Shown here: positions 40,921 through 50,637 of the stretch, one piece after another | Numbering within the stretch: the stretch's first letter is position 1 | Layout: each line of letters opens with the position of its first letter | Assembly (NCBI GenBank): GCA_002502855.1 | Contig: DAQK01000015.1 | Span: 42,156 to 106,155, forward strand | DNA: 64,000 nucleotides | Origin: Methanobacterium sp. UBA279 | GTDB lineage: Archaea; Methanobacteriota; Methanobacteria; Methanobacteriales; Methanobacteriaceae | Direction: 5' to 3' | Notes under the pieces: model-generated | Told to the model about the DNA's origin: nothing | What the model saw: the letters and a program-made list of their open reading frames with translations, nothing else | Database searches by the model: none | Position numbers and translations under genes: made by a program

Positions 40921-41823
40921 ATGAACTCTTATGAAACCATCATAGCCATTGTAGTACTGATTCTCATCGGCTATATATGCCGTAGACTGGAATTTTTAAG
41001 GCCGGAAGATGCCAAGACCCTCAACAAGATCGTGGTGTATATCGCCATTCCCTCTCTCATATTTCTGGCCATGTCCCGGGCAGATCTATCCGGTATCATG
41101 ACCCTGGGAACCATCACACTCATCTGTTTAATGGTGGGTTTGGTCTGCGGTGTTATAGCCTACATCTTCGCTCATTTAATGAATTATTCCAAGAAGACCA
41201 AATGGACTTTGGTTACCACTTCGGCCATGTTGAACAGTGGATTTATGGGTTACCCTGTGGTACTGGGTGTTTTCGGTGGGGCTGGAATGGTAAGTGCAGT
41301 TTTCTATGATATAGGCAGTGTTATCATCTTTATCTCCTTTGGTTTGTTGTTGATACTTGCCTATGGAGGTAAATTCCAGGATATCCTCCGGGAATCTGTG
41401 TTTTTCCCCTCAATTATCGCCATTACACTGGGTATTCTGGCCAACCTGCTAAATATACCCCTGGGCAATATAGTACCCAACATACTGGATTATCTAAGCG
41501 GGGCGGCGATACCCCTCATAATGTTATCTCTGGGTTTGTCCCTGGAATTTAAGGAGGTTAAGGAGCGTTTCAATCTCGCCTCCTTTGTCACTGTGATCCG
41601 ACTGGTTATCTCACCGCTAATAGCCATTGTCCTGGCCACTATTTTGGGTCTCTCTGGACTTAATTACTCGGTAGCCGTGGTACAGGCTGGAATGCCATCG
41701 GGGATGCTAACCATGGTCCTGGCCATTGCATACAATCTGGATGTTAAAGTTACAGCTGCGTGTGTATTTTTAAGCACGGCTTTGAGTATGGTATCCCTTA
41801 CCGTGTTGATTTTACTACTTTAA
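40921..41823 (+). CDS. AEC family transporter (auxin efflux carrier-like permease)
   Basis: A 300-residue permease with about ten hydrophobic helices in two inverted halves. The family pattern LRPEDAKTLNKIVVYIAIPSLIF is at residues 24-47, and GAAIPLIMLSLGLSLEF opens the second half. SVAVVQAGMPSGMLTMVLA near the end matches AEC transporters. Bacterial members export malate, malonate or similar acids. The substrate here is unknown. The upstream gap is AT-rich with no clear ribosome site before the ATG, so the transcript may be leaderless. Confidence 0.88.
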   Translation: MNSYETIIAIVVLILIGYICRRLEFLRPEDAKTLNKIVVYIAIPSLIFLAMSRADLSGIMTLGTITLICLMVGLVCGVIAYIFAHLMNYSKKTKWTLVTTSAMLNSGFMGYPVVLGVFGGAGMVSAVFYDIGSVIIFISFGLLLILAYGGKFQDILRESVFFPSIIAITLGILANLLNIPLGNIVPNILDYLSGAAIPLIMLSLGLSLEFKEVKERFNLASFVTVIRLVISPLIAIVLATILGLSGLNYSVAVVQAGMPSGMLTMVLAIAYNLDVKVTAACVFLSTALSMVSLTVLILLL

Positions 41824-41928
41824 CATTGGTAAAAACTGATTTTACAATTAATATTCAGATAATCCAATTAATTTAGATTTAAAAAAATACAATTAAAAAA
41901 ATATATAAATCGTTTTATCGTGAATCAA

Positions 41929-42087
41929 TTACATTTTTATAAATCGGTTGATGTTAGCTCCGCACTTGGGGCAGCGCCATTTACCATCGAGTTTATCAAA
42001 AGAAGTTCCCGGGGGAGTGTCTCTTCGAGGTTCGCCAGTTTCAGGGTCGTATATATAGCCACAGACTTTACATTTATATCTTTTCAC
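41929..42087 (-). CDS. rubredoxin
   Basis: A 52-residue iron protein for one-electron transfer. It has [20 protein letters not shown] with the first CxxCG and [15 protein letters not shown] with the second CPxCG, the complete Fe(Cys)4 site. Aromatic residues at the usual places are kept, although the region [12 protein letters not shown] is normal length. The start is GTG at 42087 with GAGGTGAT upstream. In methanogens rubredoxin pairs with oxidative-stress enzymes, none of which is adjacent here. Confidence 0.95.
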   Translation of the reverse strand: MKRYKCKVCGYIYDPETGEPRRDTPPGTSFDKLDGKWRCPKCGANINRFIKM

Positions 42088-42256
42088 CTATATCACCTCT
42101 AGAATCTGAGTGTTTGCTTGCTAGTAAATTCACATTCTATAAAATTAGTTCTAATATTATAGAACTAAATATTTTATATCCCACTTGATTAATAAATATT
42201 TTGGAACATCGCAGGGATAAGAATCTAACAAGTGATTACTAAAAAAAACCAAATTA

Positions 42257-42715
42257 TTATTGGAAACTTAAAGATCCCCTAATCTTTCTCAAATCTTCTC
42301 TTATTCTATTTATGGTGTGTTTGGTTCCCACCAGTCTTCCAATCATGACTCCGGCTGTGATTGCGAAGATAATACCGAAATAAGCGGTTCCATGGACCCA
42401 CTAACCCAGAATGACAGATCTACCAATCATGAAAATGATGTAAAGGATAAATATTACAGCGCCGATCCAGCCGATATTGCTTACCACCTGCTGGCTCTCA
42501 CTATCCCAGCTTAAGTGGTACCTCCGGCTGACGACGATGACGACCAGTAAACCTATTAAGACACTGCCCATGGCTTGAAAGATGTTAAAACCAGCCACCA
42601 CCACTTCATAAATGGTGATTACGATAAATAATATGTTTAATATAATTAAAACCCTCATCCTGGTGAAAACAGGTTTGTCCAGATATTTCCGATACTGACT
42701 TTCCTTACGGGCCAT
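42257..42715 (-). pseudogene. four-helix membrane protein interrupted by an in-frame TAG
   Basis: From ATG at 42715 the frame runs 104 codons with three hydrophobic helices, meets TAG at 42403-42401, and continues in the same frame without any shift for 47 more codons to TAA at 42259. The downstream part adds a fourth helix (AYFGIIFAITAGVMIGRLVG) and a basic tail (TINRIREDLRKIRG). The next codon is TGG, so the lost residue may have been Trp (TGG to TAG). Either a recent nonsense mutation or TAG read-through explains it. The family is not recognised. Confidence 0.65.
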
Positions 42716-43224
42716 AATTATAATTTTAACCCCAGGAATTATTAATTTTACCCCTCATCTTACACAGACTCATACCGTTAAAGGCAAAAATAGGTTGGAT
42801 AATTTAGTAATAGGATAAATAGGGATTAATGGGTATATATGAAAGTCATCATTCTCCTATAAATTAAAGAACATCCACTCATTATCCATACCGGTTCTAA
42901 TCATCACCCCATCACATAAAATATCTATAACCCATTGCGGCCTGTTTTTGGCATAACTATATATAGTAGTTGGTAATACAGATATATCCAGGGTGCAAGG
43001 TTTAAGAATAGGGAAAAGTTTTTTATTAAAAAAATTGTTTAACCGCCTCAATAGAAACAGAATATAATAAATAAAAAATATTATAAAAAAAAGTATTCTT
43101 AAAAAATTGCACCCTACTTTTTTTAGGTTCTTTAAACATTGTTAAACTGTTTTATTATTAAATTATTGATTAGTAAATTAAATTTTTCTAGATCATAGTT
43201 TATAATTTAATTTTTTAAAATTAA
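42716..43224. other. AT-rich intergenic region, no supported gene
   Basis: About 500 bp between the interrupted membrane protein and the MITE. A 64-codon minus-strand frame (42857-43051) exists but starts with TTG lacking a good ribosome site and resembles nothing I know. T-rich runs near 43020-43130 are terminator-like. No RNA gene was recognised. Confidence 0.4.
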
Positions 43225-43426
43225 GGCTCTGTAGAAATCATCATCAAAAGTTGATGATGAAATTTTAATGCTTTGAAATATTCATGATTATAAAACCGTA
43301 AAGATGTTTTAGCACTCTAAATGCATAAATAAGCTTTAATTATGGATATTGCTTCGACCAAAACACCTATAGATCATCTTAGTTGATACTAGCTTATGTA
43401 CAAATTTATATGTTTTCTACAGAGCC
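43225..43426. mobile_element. MITE, 202 bp, TIR GGCTCTGTAGAAA
   Basis: A non-coding element bounded by perfect 13-bp inverted repeats, GGCTCTGTAGAAA at 43225 and TTTCTACAGAGCC ending at 43426. Flanks AAAATTAA and AAAATAAA could be an 8-bp target duplication with one mismatch. A second copy, in the opposite orientation and more than 95 percent alike over the shared part, begins at 63838. It encodes no transposase and must depend on one elsewhere. Confidence 0.88.
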
Positions 43427-43507
43427 AAAATAAAAAAGAAAACAGAGTTAATTTTTTTAGAACCGAAAGAAAAAAATTGAATCATTTTTAAATAAAAATA
43501 AAGGTTG

Positions 43508-43765
43508 CTAATTTAAGTCCATTACTTTCTGGCTCTGTAGATAGCTCCGATTATAATTATTATTCCTATGATAATGACCAGGAACTGCCAGAAGTACTCC
43601 CAGATATTCCATCCAAACAGTATTGATAAAATCATCATTTTCTATGTTTTTAACACCTTTAGAAGCAATTATAGTCCTTGATTTTCTAGAACCAGTAATT
43701 TTAAATATTTCATCCAACAAAAGGTAGTTCGGGTCTTCTTTACTGTAATTTAACCTATGCTTCAT
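43508..43765 (-). CDS. hypothetical protein, possibly frameshifted into the membrane segment below
   Basis: From ATG at 43765 with a GGAGAT ribosome site the frame reads MKHRLNYSKEDPNYLLLDEI and FKITGSRKSRTIIASKGVKN. That is a plausible small cytoplasmic domain of about 48 residues. The remaining residues have no character of their own and are out of frame with a strongly hydrophobic helix encoded in the same DNA (next entry). The true product may be a single protein of about 80 residues whose frame was broken near 43640. No family is recognised. Confidence 0.45.
   Translation of the reverse strand: MKHRLNYSKEDPNYLLLDEIFKITGSRKSRTIIASKGVKNIENDDFINTVWMEYLGVLLAVPGHYHRNNNYNRSYLQSQKVMDLN
43522..43638 (-). 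CDS. small membrane peptide, 38 aa, overlapping the previous gene
   Basis: From ATG at 43638 the peptide reads MMILSILFGWNIWEYFWQF followed by a run of Ile, Val and Gly and the basic end IYRARK. This is a clear membrane helix with positive C-terminus. There is no good ribosome site, so it may be the displaced C-terminal half of the gene starting at 43765. The GGCTCTGTAG string at 43531, equal to the start of the MITE repeat, encodes its C-terminal residues and seems coincidental. Confidence 0.45.
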   Translation of the reverse strand: MMILSILFGWNIWEYFWQFLVIIIGIIIIIGAIYRARK

Positions 43766-43854
43766 GTATATCTCCAAAAAATATATGTAAGTAATAGTAA
43801 TTAAATTTAACGGTTTAGAAGCCTATATATAATTATTTATCAAAAAAATAAAAT

Positions 43855-43945
43855 GTATTTTTTACAAAAAAACACAAACAAAAACCCCTTCAAACACACA
43901 AAAAAAACAGGACAAAAACGACTCTTTCAAACCAAAAAAAATCTA
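43855..43945 (-). terminator. tandem oligo-T terminator after the cbiMNQ operon
   Basis: The plus strand here is nearly free of G and consists of A-runs with C. On the minus strand, downstream of cbiQ, this gives repeated T5-T8 tracts (GATTTTTTTTGG, GTTTTTTTTG, GGGTTTTTG), the expected form of an archaeal intrinsic terminator. It occupies the place where cbiO would be expected. Confidence 0.6.
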
Positions 43946-43987
43946 AGGGGCTAAACTGTTTATTCAATTATACCTTGTTTGGCACGA

Positions 43988-44776
43988 CTAAAATATTCTA
44001 AAGCTTCCAGTGAAATAAACCCCCATGATGAGTACTAATTCAAACAATACCAGTAAAACCAGATTACGAGTTCCTATAGTTTTTATACTCCCCTGTTTTT
44101 TCACGGTTCTAATTGAACCATCGTAGCATCTTGATTCCATTGCTATGTATGCCTGTTCACCTTTCATCCAGGTTCTTATGAAAAGGTTGCTGCCCAACAT
44201 GCCCATGGATTTAAAAGATTTTTTAAGGGAAGAATAACCCAAACGTGTTTCCTGGGTGTGGTACATGTTGATAGCTTCGTCTAAAAATACGAAAATGTAA
44301 CGGTACATGAGCATTGCAATCTCAAGAACGATTTGAGGTATTTTAATAAGCCGCAACACAGAGAAAAGTTCGGTCATGGGAGTGGTAAGAGCAAGGAACG
44401 CGAGACAGGCGAAACCACCTAACATTCTTGCAAAAACAAGAAGTCCAAGGTTAAAACCATCTGCAGTCACCGCGAGGTTAAATATTCCAAATTCCAGGAT
44501 ATGTACACCTACACCAAAGAAAATGGCCATGAAAATAAAGGTTATAAGTCCAAAACTGAATGGAAAAAAGAAAAACTTCAAATAAAACTTATAAGAAACT
44601 TTAGCCCCGAAGATGATTAAAACCGACATAAAAAGGGCTATAATGAGAGGAACTACTGGTGATGTTGATATTAAACTCATTAACATAGTTAAGATTCCAA
44701 ATAATACCTTAAAATAGGTATTTAAATCATTATACTTGTTGGAGTGAGCGTAGTTATCTAAAGTGTTTGAAAACAT
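43988..44776 (-). CDS. cbiQ: cobalt ECF transporter T component CbiQ
   Basis: The membrane coupling subunit of an energy-coupling factor transporter. The 262-residue protein has six hydrophobic segments. The AxG-type coupling helices lie near residues 150-210: LRLIKIPQIVLEIAMLMYRY and RLGYSSLKKSFKSMG, with SRCYDGSIRTV near the end, the CbiQ hallmark. It is the third gene of cbiM-cbiN-cbiQ, 53 bp after cbiN. The ATPase gene cbiO that normally follows is not in this window. Confidence 0.93.
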   Translation of the reverse strand: MFSNTLDNYAHSNKYNDLNTYFKVLFGILTMLMSLISTSPVVPLIIALFMSVLIIFGAKVSYKFYLKFFFFPFSFGLITFIFMAIFFGVGVHILEFGIFNLAVTADGFNLGLLVFARMLGGFACLAFLALTTPMTELFSVLRLIKIPQIVLEIAMLMYRYIFVFLDEAINMYHTQETRLGYSSLKKSFKSMGMLGSNLFIRTWMKGEQAYIAMESRCYDGSIRTVKKQGSIKTIGTRNLVLLVLFELVLIMGVYFTGSFRIF

Positions 44777-44828
44777 AACATCATCTGTTGTTTCTCATTA
44801 ATTTTTTGTTATCGACTTTTAATTCCCT

Positions 44829-45155
44829 TTACTTACCTTTAGCCTGGCTAACCTCTTCGTCTATTTCGTCCTCTCTTCTTCTGGCTAGGCCTTTATAGTA
44901 TCCGATAAAATAGCCTATTATCAGGGATCCAATGGCTGCTTGTAGAGAGAAGAAAAGTACTTCTATTTCACCGCTTGGCGGGGACCAGATGGGTTCAATC
45001 CAAGGTTCATAGCCTTGTTCTTCCAAGTATTCAGGTCCTTGACCATCTGAACCTGTAAAAAACCCTTCTTCTTCAGTTAAACCATTGTATAATACAAGAG
45101 GAGCGATTATAATGGCGGCTGCGATAACTAGTAAGATAGCAATTTTTGTATCCAT
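44829..45155 (-). CDS. cbiN: cobalt transport protein CbiN
   Basis: A small auxiliary subunit of the cobalt ECF transporter. The 108-residue protein has an N-terminal helix (about 4-24), an extracytoplasmic acidic loop with FTGSDGQGPEYLEEQGYEPW, and a second helix (SLQAAIGSLIIGYFIGYYKG). The loop with GxDGQ is typical of CbiN. Presence of a separate CbiN points to cobalt, not nickel, as substrate. It starts one base after the cbiM stop. Confidence 0.94.
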   Translation of the reverse strand: MDTKIAILLVIAAAIIIAPLVLYNGLTEEEGFFTGSDGQGPEYLEEQGYEPWIEPIWSPPSGEIEVLFFSLQAAIGSLIIGYFIGYYKGLARRREDEIDEEVSQAKGK

Positions 45156-45872
45156 TTAAACTGTCTCCTTTGGTTCTTCTATCTTTCCAACTTTTTTTAC
45201 TAGCTCTAAAACTCCCAACTTATCCAAAACATCAGGTCGAAGCTTCATTATATAATCGAATATCACTACAGTTAAAATACCCTCTGCTATTGCAAGTGGT
45301 AGTTGGGTAACAGCGTATATTCCCATGAATTTTAACATTGCAGACTCGAACGTTGGTATGGGAAATGCTAGTGAGAGTTGTATTGCAGTGGTAACATAAG
45401 TTAACAGATCTGCAAAAAATGCTGCAAAAAATATTCCCACTAAAATGAATCCTCCGGCTTCCTGGGACCCTTCAACTTTCTGCCAGCCTTTATAAATAAG
45501 CCATGCAGCTAATGGACCTATGATACCCATTGAAAATGTATTAGCACCCAGTGTAGTCAATCCACCGTGACCTAGGAGTAAAGCCTGGAAAAGAAGTACT
45601 ATTACGCATAATGCACTTACAACTGCTGGTCCAAATAATACTGCACCTAACCCGTTACCTGTGGGGTGGGAACAGCTTCCAGTGACAGATGGCAACTTCA
45701 ATGATGATAAAACAAACATAAATGCTCCAGAAACAGCTAAAATTGGTTTTGATTCAGGATGCTCATCTGTTACTTTTTTAATTCGAATTATACCATATAC
45801 AACGACTGGTATGGCAAGAGCGTACCAGAAAACACACCATTGCCATGGTAAAAATCCCTCATATATATGCAT
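45156..45872 (-). CDS. cbiM: cobalt ECF transporter S component CbiM
   Basis: The metal-binding membrane subunit. The N-terminus MHIYEGFLPWQWCVFWY gives the MHI motif whose amino group and His bind Co(II), so the start must be the ATG at 45872, preceded by AAGGAG. An in-frame TTG at 45878 would block the site. About seven helices follow, with LPSVTGSCSHPTGNGLGAVLFGP (about 64-86), which contains the second metal-binding histidine. It heads the cbiMNQ operon. Confidence 0.95.
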   Translation of the reverse strand: MHIYEGFLPWQWCVFWYALAIPVVVYGIIRIKKVTDEHPESKPILAVSGAFMFVLSSLKLPSVTGSCSHPTGNGLGAVLFGPAVVSALCVIVLLFQALLLGHGGLTTLGANTFSMGIIGPLAAWLIYKGWQKVEGSQEAGGFILVGIFFAAFFADLLTYVTTAIQLSLAFPIPTFESAMLKFMGIYAVTQLPLAIAEGILTVVIFDYIMKLRPDVLDKLGVLELVKKVGKIEEPKETV

Positions 45873-45917
45873 GATCAACTCTCCTTTAATTTTTATTAAG
45901 TATAGTTGAATAAATGG

Positions 45918-45963
45918 GATATATAAATTTTACTATTTTTACTTGAAGAAAATTAAAGTAAAA
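45918..45963 (-). promoter_or_regulatory. candidate promoter and operator of the cbiMNQ operon
   Basis: On the minus strand, TTTATATATCCC (45918-45930) is a TATA-like box about 50 bp before the cbiM start. Just upstream is an inverted repeat, TTTTACTT (45937-45944) and AAGTAAAA (45956-45963), with 11 bp between. A metal- or cobamide-responsive regulator could bind here. This is inferred from symmetry only. Confidence 0.4.
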
Positions 45964-46045
45964 TTGAATTTGAGGGTATAAAAGAGTATTTATGAAAAAG
46001 AAAGAAAAAAGTGTTATTTAAAAACTTAAAAAAGAGATTTAAAAT

Positions 46046-46279
46046 CTATTCAACCACTTCAGCAAAACCAAAGTTTCTTCTGGTGCTGGTTATCCTGATT
46101 TTAACTTCATCGCCAACCTTGGCACCGTTGACAAAGACTACGAAACCCTCAATCCGGGCAATTCCATCTCCATCCCTACCTAAGTCTTCAATTTTAACGT
46201 CGTATTCTTCTCCTTCATTAATAGGTGAAGAATTTCCTCTATCGTTGTAGTTATCCCTACCGTAATCATTCCTAAACAA
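46046..46279 (-). CDS. TRAM domain protein
   Basis: A 77-residue protein made of one TRAM (RNA-binding OB) domain after a short Asn/Arg-rich leader. The domain shows [20 protein letters not shown], then [20 protein letters not shown], and [11 protein letters not shown]. Single-TRAM proteins are typical of methanogens and may act as RNA chaperones. The start is TTG at 46279 with GGAGTGAT upstream, which gives LFRNDYGRD like relatives. A much longer frame to 46390 is open but has no ribosome site. Confidence 0.88.
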   Translation of the reverse strand: MFRNDYGRDNYNDRGNSSPINEGEEYDVKIEDLGRDGDGIARIEGFVVFVNGAKVGDEVKIRITSTRRNFGFAEVVE

Positions 46280-46447
46280 TTCAATCACTCCACGCCCAAA
46301 TAATTGGGTAAGAAATATATTGGATTTAAGGGTATATATAATTATGTTATAACCGAAGAGTAAGTAAATTTTGAATATAAAGATTCTCAATTACCTTCAC
46401 ATAATATTAATAATATTCCCATTGAAATTAAAAAATTTCAAAAATGA

Positions 46448-47665
<1,218 letters not shown>

Positions 47666-47794
47666 GTTATCAGATAATTTTGGTTAAAAAGGCTTGGTTA
47701 TAAAAAGTCTATTTTATTTTCATGAAATATAAAGTTTTAAAATCATATTATTAAATCTTAAAAAATCGAGTTATATTCCCTCATTTCAACGGAG

Positions 47795-48718
47795 CTAATT
47801 TTCACCCATGATCTCCCAGGCACCGGCCACCATCAATGGAAATATTATGGTTGCATCTCCAACCACTGTAACAAGGTTCGATCCGCATTTGGCTTTGGCC
47901 CAAGACTTAGCTTCTTCCAGGGGTGCGCCGGAGAGACTTCCTGTTTCACTGCGATCCATGGTAACCTGGATTCCAGCGTCAATCCCTCCTTTAAGCAGAT
48001 TAGATGCCAATGCGTAATGTTTCGGCAGACCACCTCCCAGCATCACCGCAGCTACCTTAGGAGATGTGTAAACCTGGTCTGAAAGTTCGTGCATATCAGC
48101 CACTGCATCCAGGGTCAATTCGTTTTCCTGGGTGTGCATCCACAGCTGCAAGCCCAGCATACTATCTATAATTCCAGGAGAGTAGATGGGGATATTTTTA
48201 CGGGCAGCGGTATTTAAGATGGAGTTTTCATCGAGGATCCGTTTTCCAATTTCATAGAGGAACTTCCGGATACTGAATTTAGTTCTGTCCCTAGATATCT
48301 CAGAAAATAAATGGTTTATCTCTTTTTCGAAGACTTCGAAGTCCTCTGATTTGGTGTAGATATCCGCAATTCTACCTATGCCCATCTCGCAGAGGTTTTC
48401 ATCACTACCATGGATTTCCCGGTAGTGACTTCCTCCAAAGGCTTCCAGGAGGTCGTGGGTAAGGTTAGCTCCGCTGGTGATAAGCAGGTCTATCTGTTCC
48501 TTTTCAATCAGATCTCTGATGATCTTTCGAAGTCCCCCGGGCACCATTGGACCGGCGATACTCAAAAATACAGCGGTATCTTCATCTGTTATTACCTGGG
48601 CCAGTAGTTTGGTGGCGCGGGATAGTCTTCCCGCTCCTAATACTCCTGATTTTTCCATTTCTTCTATGATTTCCAGGACGCTCATCTTCTCCTGGATTTC
48701 CATGTGATTGATTTTCAA
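47795..48718 (-). CDS. dys: deoxyhypusine synthase
   Basis: Transfers the butylamine of spermidine to a lysine of aIF5A. The 307-residue protein has GAGRLSRATKLL near residue 28, FLSIAGPMVPGGLR (about 51-64), LLITSGANLTHDL, IPIYSPGIIDSMLGLQ, and the catalytic lysine in MLGGGLPKHYALASNLL (about 231-247), then GATIIFPL-type ends. The start is TTG at 48718 with AGGAGA upstream. A downstream ATG (residue 6 or 12) is possible. aIF5A itself is not in the window. Confidence 0.92.
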   Translation of the reverse strand: MKINHMEIQEKMSVLEIIEEMEKSGVLGAGRLSRATKLLAQVITDEDTAVFLSIAGPMVPGGLRKIIRDLIEKEQIDLLITSGANLTHDLLEAFGGSHYREIHGSDENLCEMGIGRIADIYTKSEDFEVFEKEINHLFSEISRDRTKFSIRKFLYEIGKRILDENSILNTAARKNIPIYSPGIIDSMLGLQLWMHTQENELTLDAVADMHELSDQVYTSPKVAAVMLGGGLPKHYALASNLLKGGIDAGIQVTMDRSETGSLSGAPLEEAKSWAKAKCGSNLVTVVGDATIIFPLMVAGAWEIMGEN

Positions 48719-48849
48719 GATATTAAGTCTCCTAAGTAAATAAAATTATTTATAAAATTGAATGGGAGTTGTTAAATAAATTATGAAATTGGGTAAGAAA
48801 AAAGGGATGTGGAATTTGAAAATTTAAAAAGAAATTTCTATATTATCCT

Positions 48850-49731
48850 TCAGGTAAGGGCGGCGATCTTGTTTAAGAGATCAGTACGGGTGATGATGCC
48901 AATGGGACGTCCTTTTTCATCAAGGACTATCAGTCTCCCGATGTTGTTCTGGTTCATGACTTCTACTGCATCGGCGATCATCATGTCAGATTCAACTGTG
49001 ATGATTTCATTGGACATTATATTCTTTACTTTCAGGTGTTCTTTGTTCTGGGCAATAGCTTTGGTGATATCGCTGAGGGTTAAAATTCCAACAACCTCCT
49101 CACCATCCAGTACTGGTGCTCCCTCAATGCCTCCTCTAGTAAGGATTTGAGCAGCTTCTTTAATAGAGAGATCCGGACCTAGAGTTATCAGATCCCTGCT
49201 GGCTACTTCGATAACCTTCTTTTGGGGTATGCTGCGTATACCTGTGGTGTCTAATAGTAAGACGTTGTCCATATCATCCCGGCCAACCACCACACCATTA
49301 ACCACCAGTTTATTTACCGGTGTAGGGCCAACTCTCACTCTATCTCCCAGGTCAATGCTTTTTATGTTGCCTATGGCCTTTATAGCCGCTTCACACTCCC
49401 TAGGATGGGGTATACTGGTGAATTCAATTCTGGCAACGGTCAGATCCTTCAACAGTTTTCCGTCCTTGTAGAGCGATACCTGGGTCTCCTTGTTTGCATC
49501 AGAAATATTTAGATTATGGTAAGCTTCTATGGTAGGTTTATAACCTCCACGGGGACCGGGAACTCCCTTGACAAGACCCAGACTCCTTAGGGACTGCATT
49601 TGATTCCGTATAGTCCCAGGATTCCGGTTCATCATCTCGGCAATTTCCTCGCCCTTAATGGACTTACCTTCCGACTGGCGATATAGATTTATAAGACTCT
49701 GCAATATTTCTTTCTGTACAGACGTGAGCAA
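48850..49731 (-). CDS. HTH-CBS domain regulator
   Basis: A 293-residue two-part regulator. Residues 5-68 form a winged helix with IAEMMNRNPGTIRNQMQSLRS. A middle module of unknown fold (about 75-165) follows. Residues 175-293 are two CBS domains (SRDLITLGPDLSIKEAAQIL and MSNEIITVESDMMIADAVEV) that usually bind adenine nucleotides. It may couple transcription to energy state. Such proteins occur in several copies in methanogens. The start is TTG. Target unknown. Confidence 0.9.
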   Translation of the reverse strand: MLTSVQKEILQSLINLYRQSEGKSIKGEEIAEMMNRNPGTIRNQMQSLRSLGLVKGVPGPRGGYKPTIEAYHNLNISDANKETQVSLYKDGKLLKDLTVARIEFTSIPHPRECEAAIKAIGNIKSIDLGDRVRVGPTPVNKLVVNGVVVGRDDMDNVLLLDTTGIRSIPQKKVIEVASRDLITLGPDLSIKEAAQILTRGGIEGAPVLDGEEVVGILTLSDITKAIAQNKEHLKVKNIMSNEIITVESDMMIADAVEVMNQNNIGRLIVLDEKGRPIGIITRTDLLNKIAALT

Positions 49732-49984
49732 AGAGACACCCCAAAAAATATTTTAAATATATACTATTTCTTAATTATTTATAATTATAATTATTTGTAA
49801 TACATGGGTATATTTAAGTTTTTGCTTTATGTTTATTTTTTTATTATTCAAGTTCTCACTGGGTGTTTCGGGGTAATACTTGTATCTCTGCTATCTGCTA
49901 TTTTATATGAACTAAATAAAGCTCTTGCGAGGAATACTCCTTGAAAATAAAATTTTTTCAGAAAAATTCTTATCCATTAATCTT

Positions 49985-50252
49985 TTAAGGGTAATATACG
50001 TTACGCACTTCACCAGTAATTGCATTGATACTTACAGCACAGATAAGTTGATTTGTTTCACTGTCGAAAAACTCGACACGCCATTTATAAGGCGATCCTG
50101 TAGAAAAGGTAGTTTGAATATAATAATCTTGATTAATAGGACCAACGGCCTGTTCAGCTATGTGGACTGCTTGTGCTTCACTAATACCTGAGGATTGTTG
50201 ATTATTTGATTCATCACGCCACAGCTATTACAATTTTAATCATACTATCCAA
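49985..50252 (-). pseudogene. PepSY-domain-like small exported protein, frameshifted
   Basis: A TTG at 50252 with a strong AGGAGGGG ribosome site starts a frame reading LDSMIKIVIAVA and then TGA. One base later, another frame reads DESNNQQSSGISEAQAVHIA and continues through PYKWRVEFFDSETNQL and INAITGEVRNVYYP to the stop at 49985. Adding one base near 50212 would give AVACDESNN, a lipobox-like N-terminus before a PepSY domain. As sequenced, it is broken by a one-base deletion. Confidence 0.65.
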
Positions 50253-50362
50253 GTTACATCCCCTCCTATTATGATGTAATAACTTAATATCAGATAAGGG
50301 ATATATAAAAACAAAGATCAGCTTTACTTCTAAATTATAATATATTTTCGGGGGTTAATTAA

Positions 50363-50554
50363 ATGTCTTATCTCTTTTGTGAAAAATGCTGGGGATACTA
50401 CCAATTACAGTCCGGTGAATTTAGAGAAGATTTTGAAAGTTGCAGGTATGGTGGGACACTCATTGAAGTGGAAAATATTGGAGATCTTCTAAATATAGTC
50501 TACGACATTGAAAATTTAATAATTTTTTATAAATTTTTTTGTCCATTATCCTAG
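50363..50554 (+). pseudogene. fragment of a YYxLQxGE zinc-ribbon protein
   Basis: The frame begins MSYLFCEKCWGYYQLQSGEF with a TCGGGGG ribosome site and resembles the ribbon of the gene at 7418. The second knuckle is altered: SCRYGG replaces the expected CxCG, so one zinc ligand is lost. After about 50 residues the sequence turns hydrophobic and ends. It is probably a truncated, decaying relative, although a short expressed peptide cannot be excluded. Confidence 0.55.
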
Positions 50555-50637
50555 AAATTATTTTAATTTGAAGCTGTTTAACACTTGTAAAATCCTTATT
50601 TATACTTAATTTTGGTCCACATAACTAATGGTAAACA

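Noticed and set aside
42857..43051. A 64-codon minus-strand frame in the gap before the MITE
   Set aside because: It begins with TTG without a ribosome site, has no recognisable motif, and lies in AT-rich DNA with terminator-like T-runs.
43531..43540. A third GGCTCTGTAG, equal to the first ten bases of the MITE ends
   Set aside because: It falls in the codons of a small membrane peptide, has no paired end nearby, and the similarity stops after 11-12 bases, so coincidence is likely.
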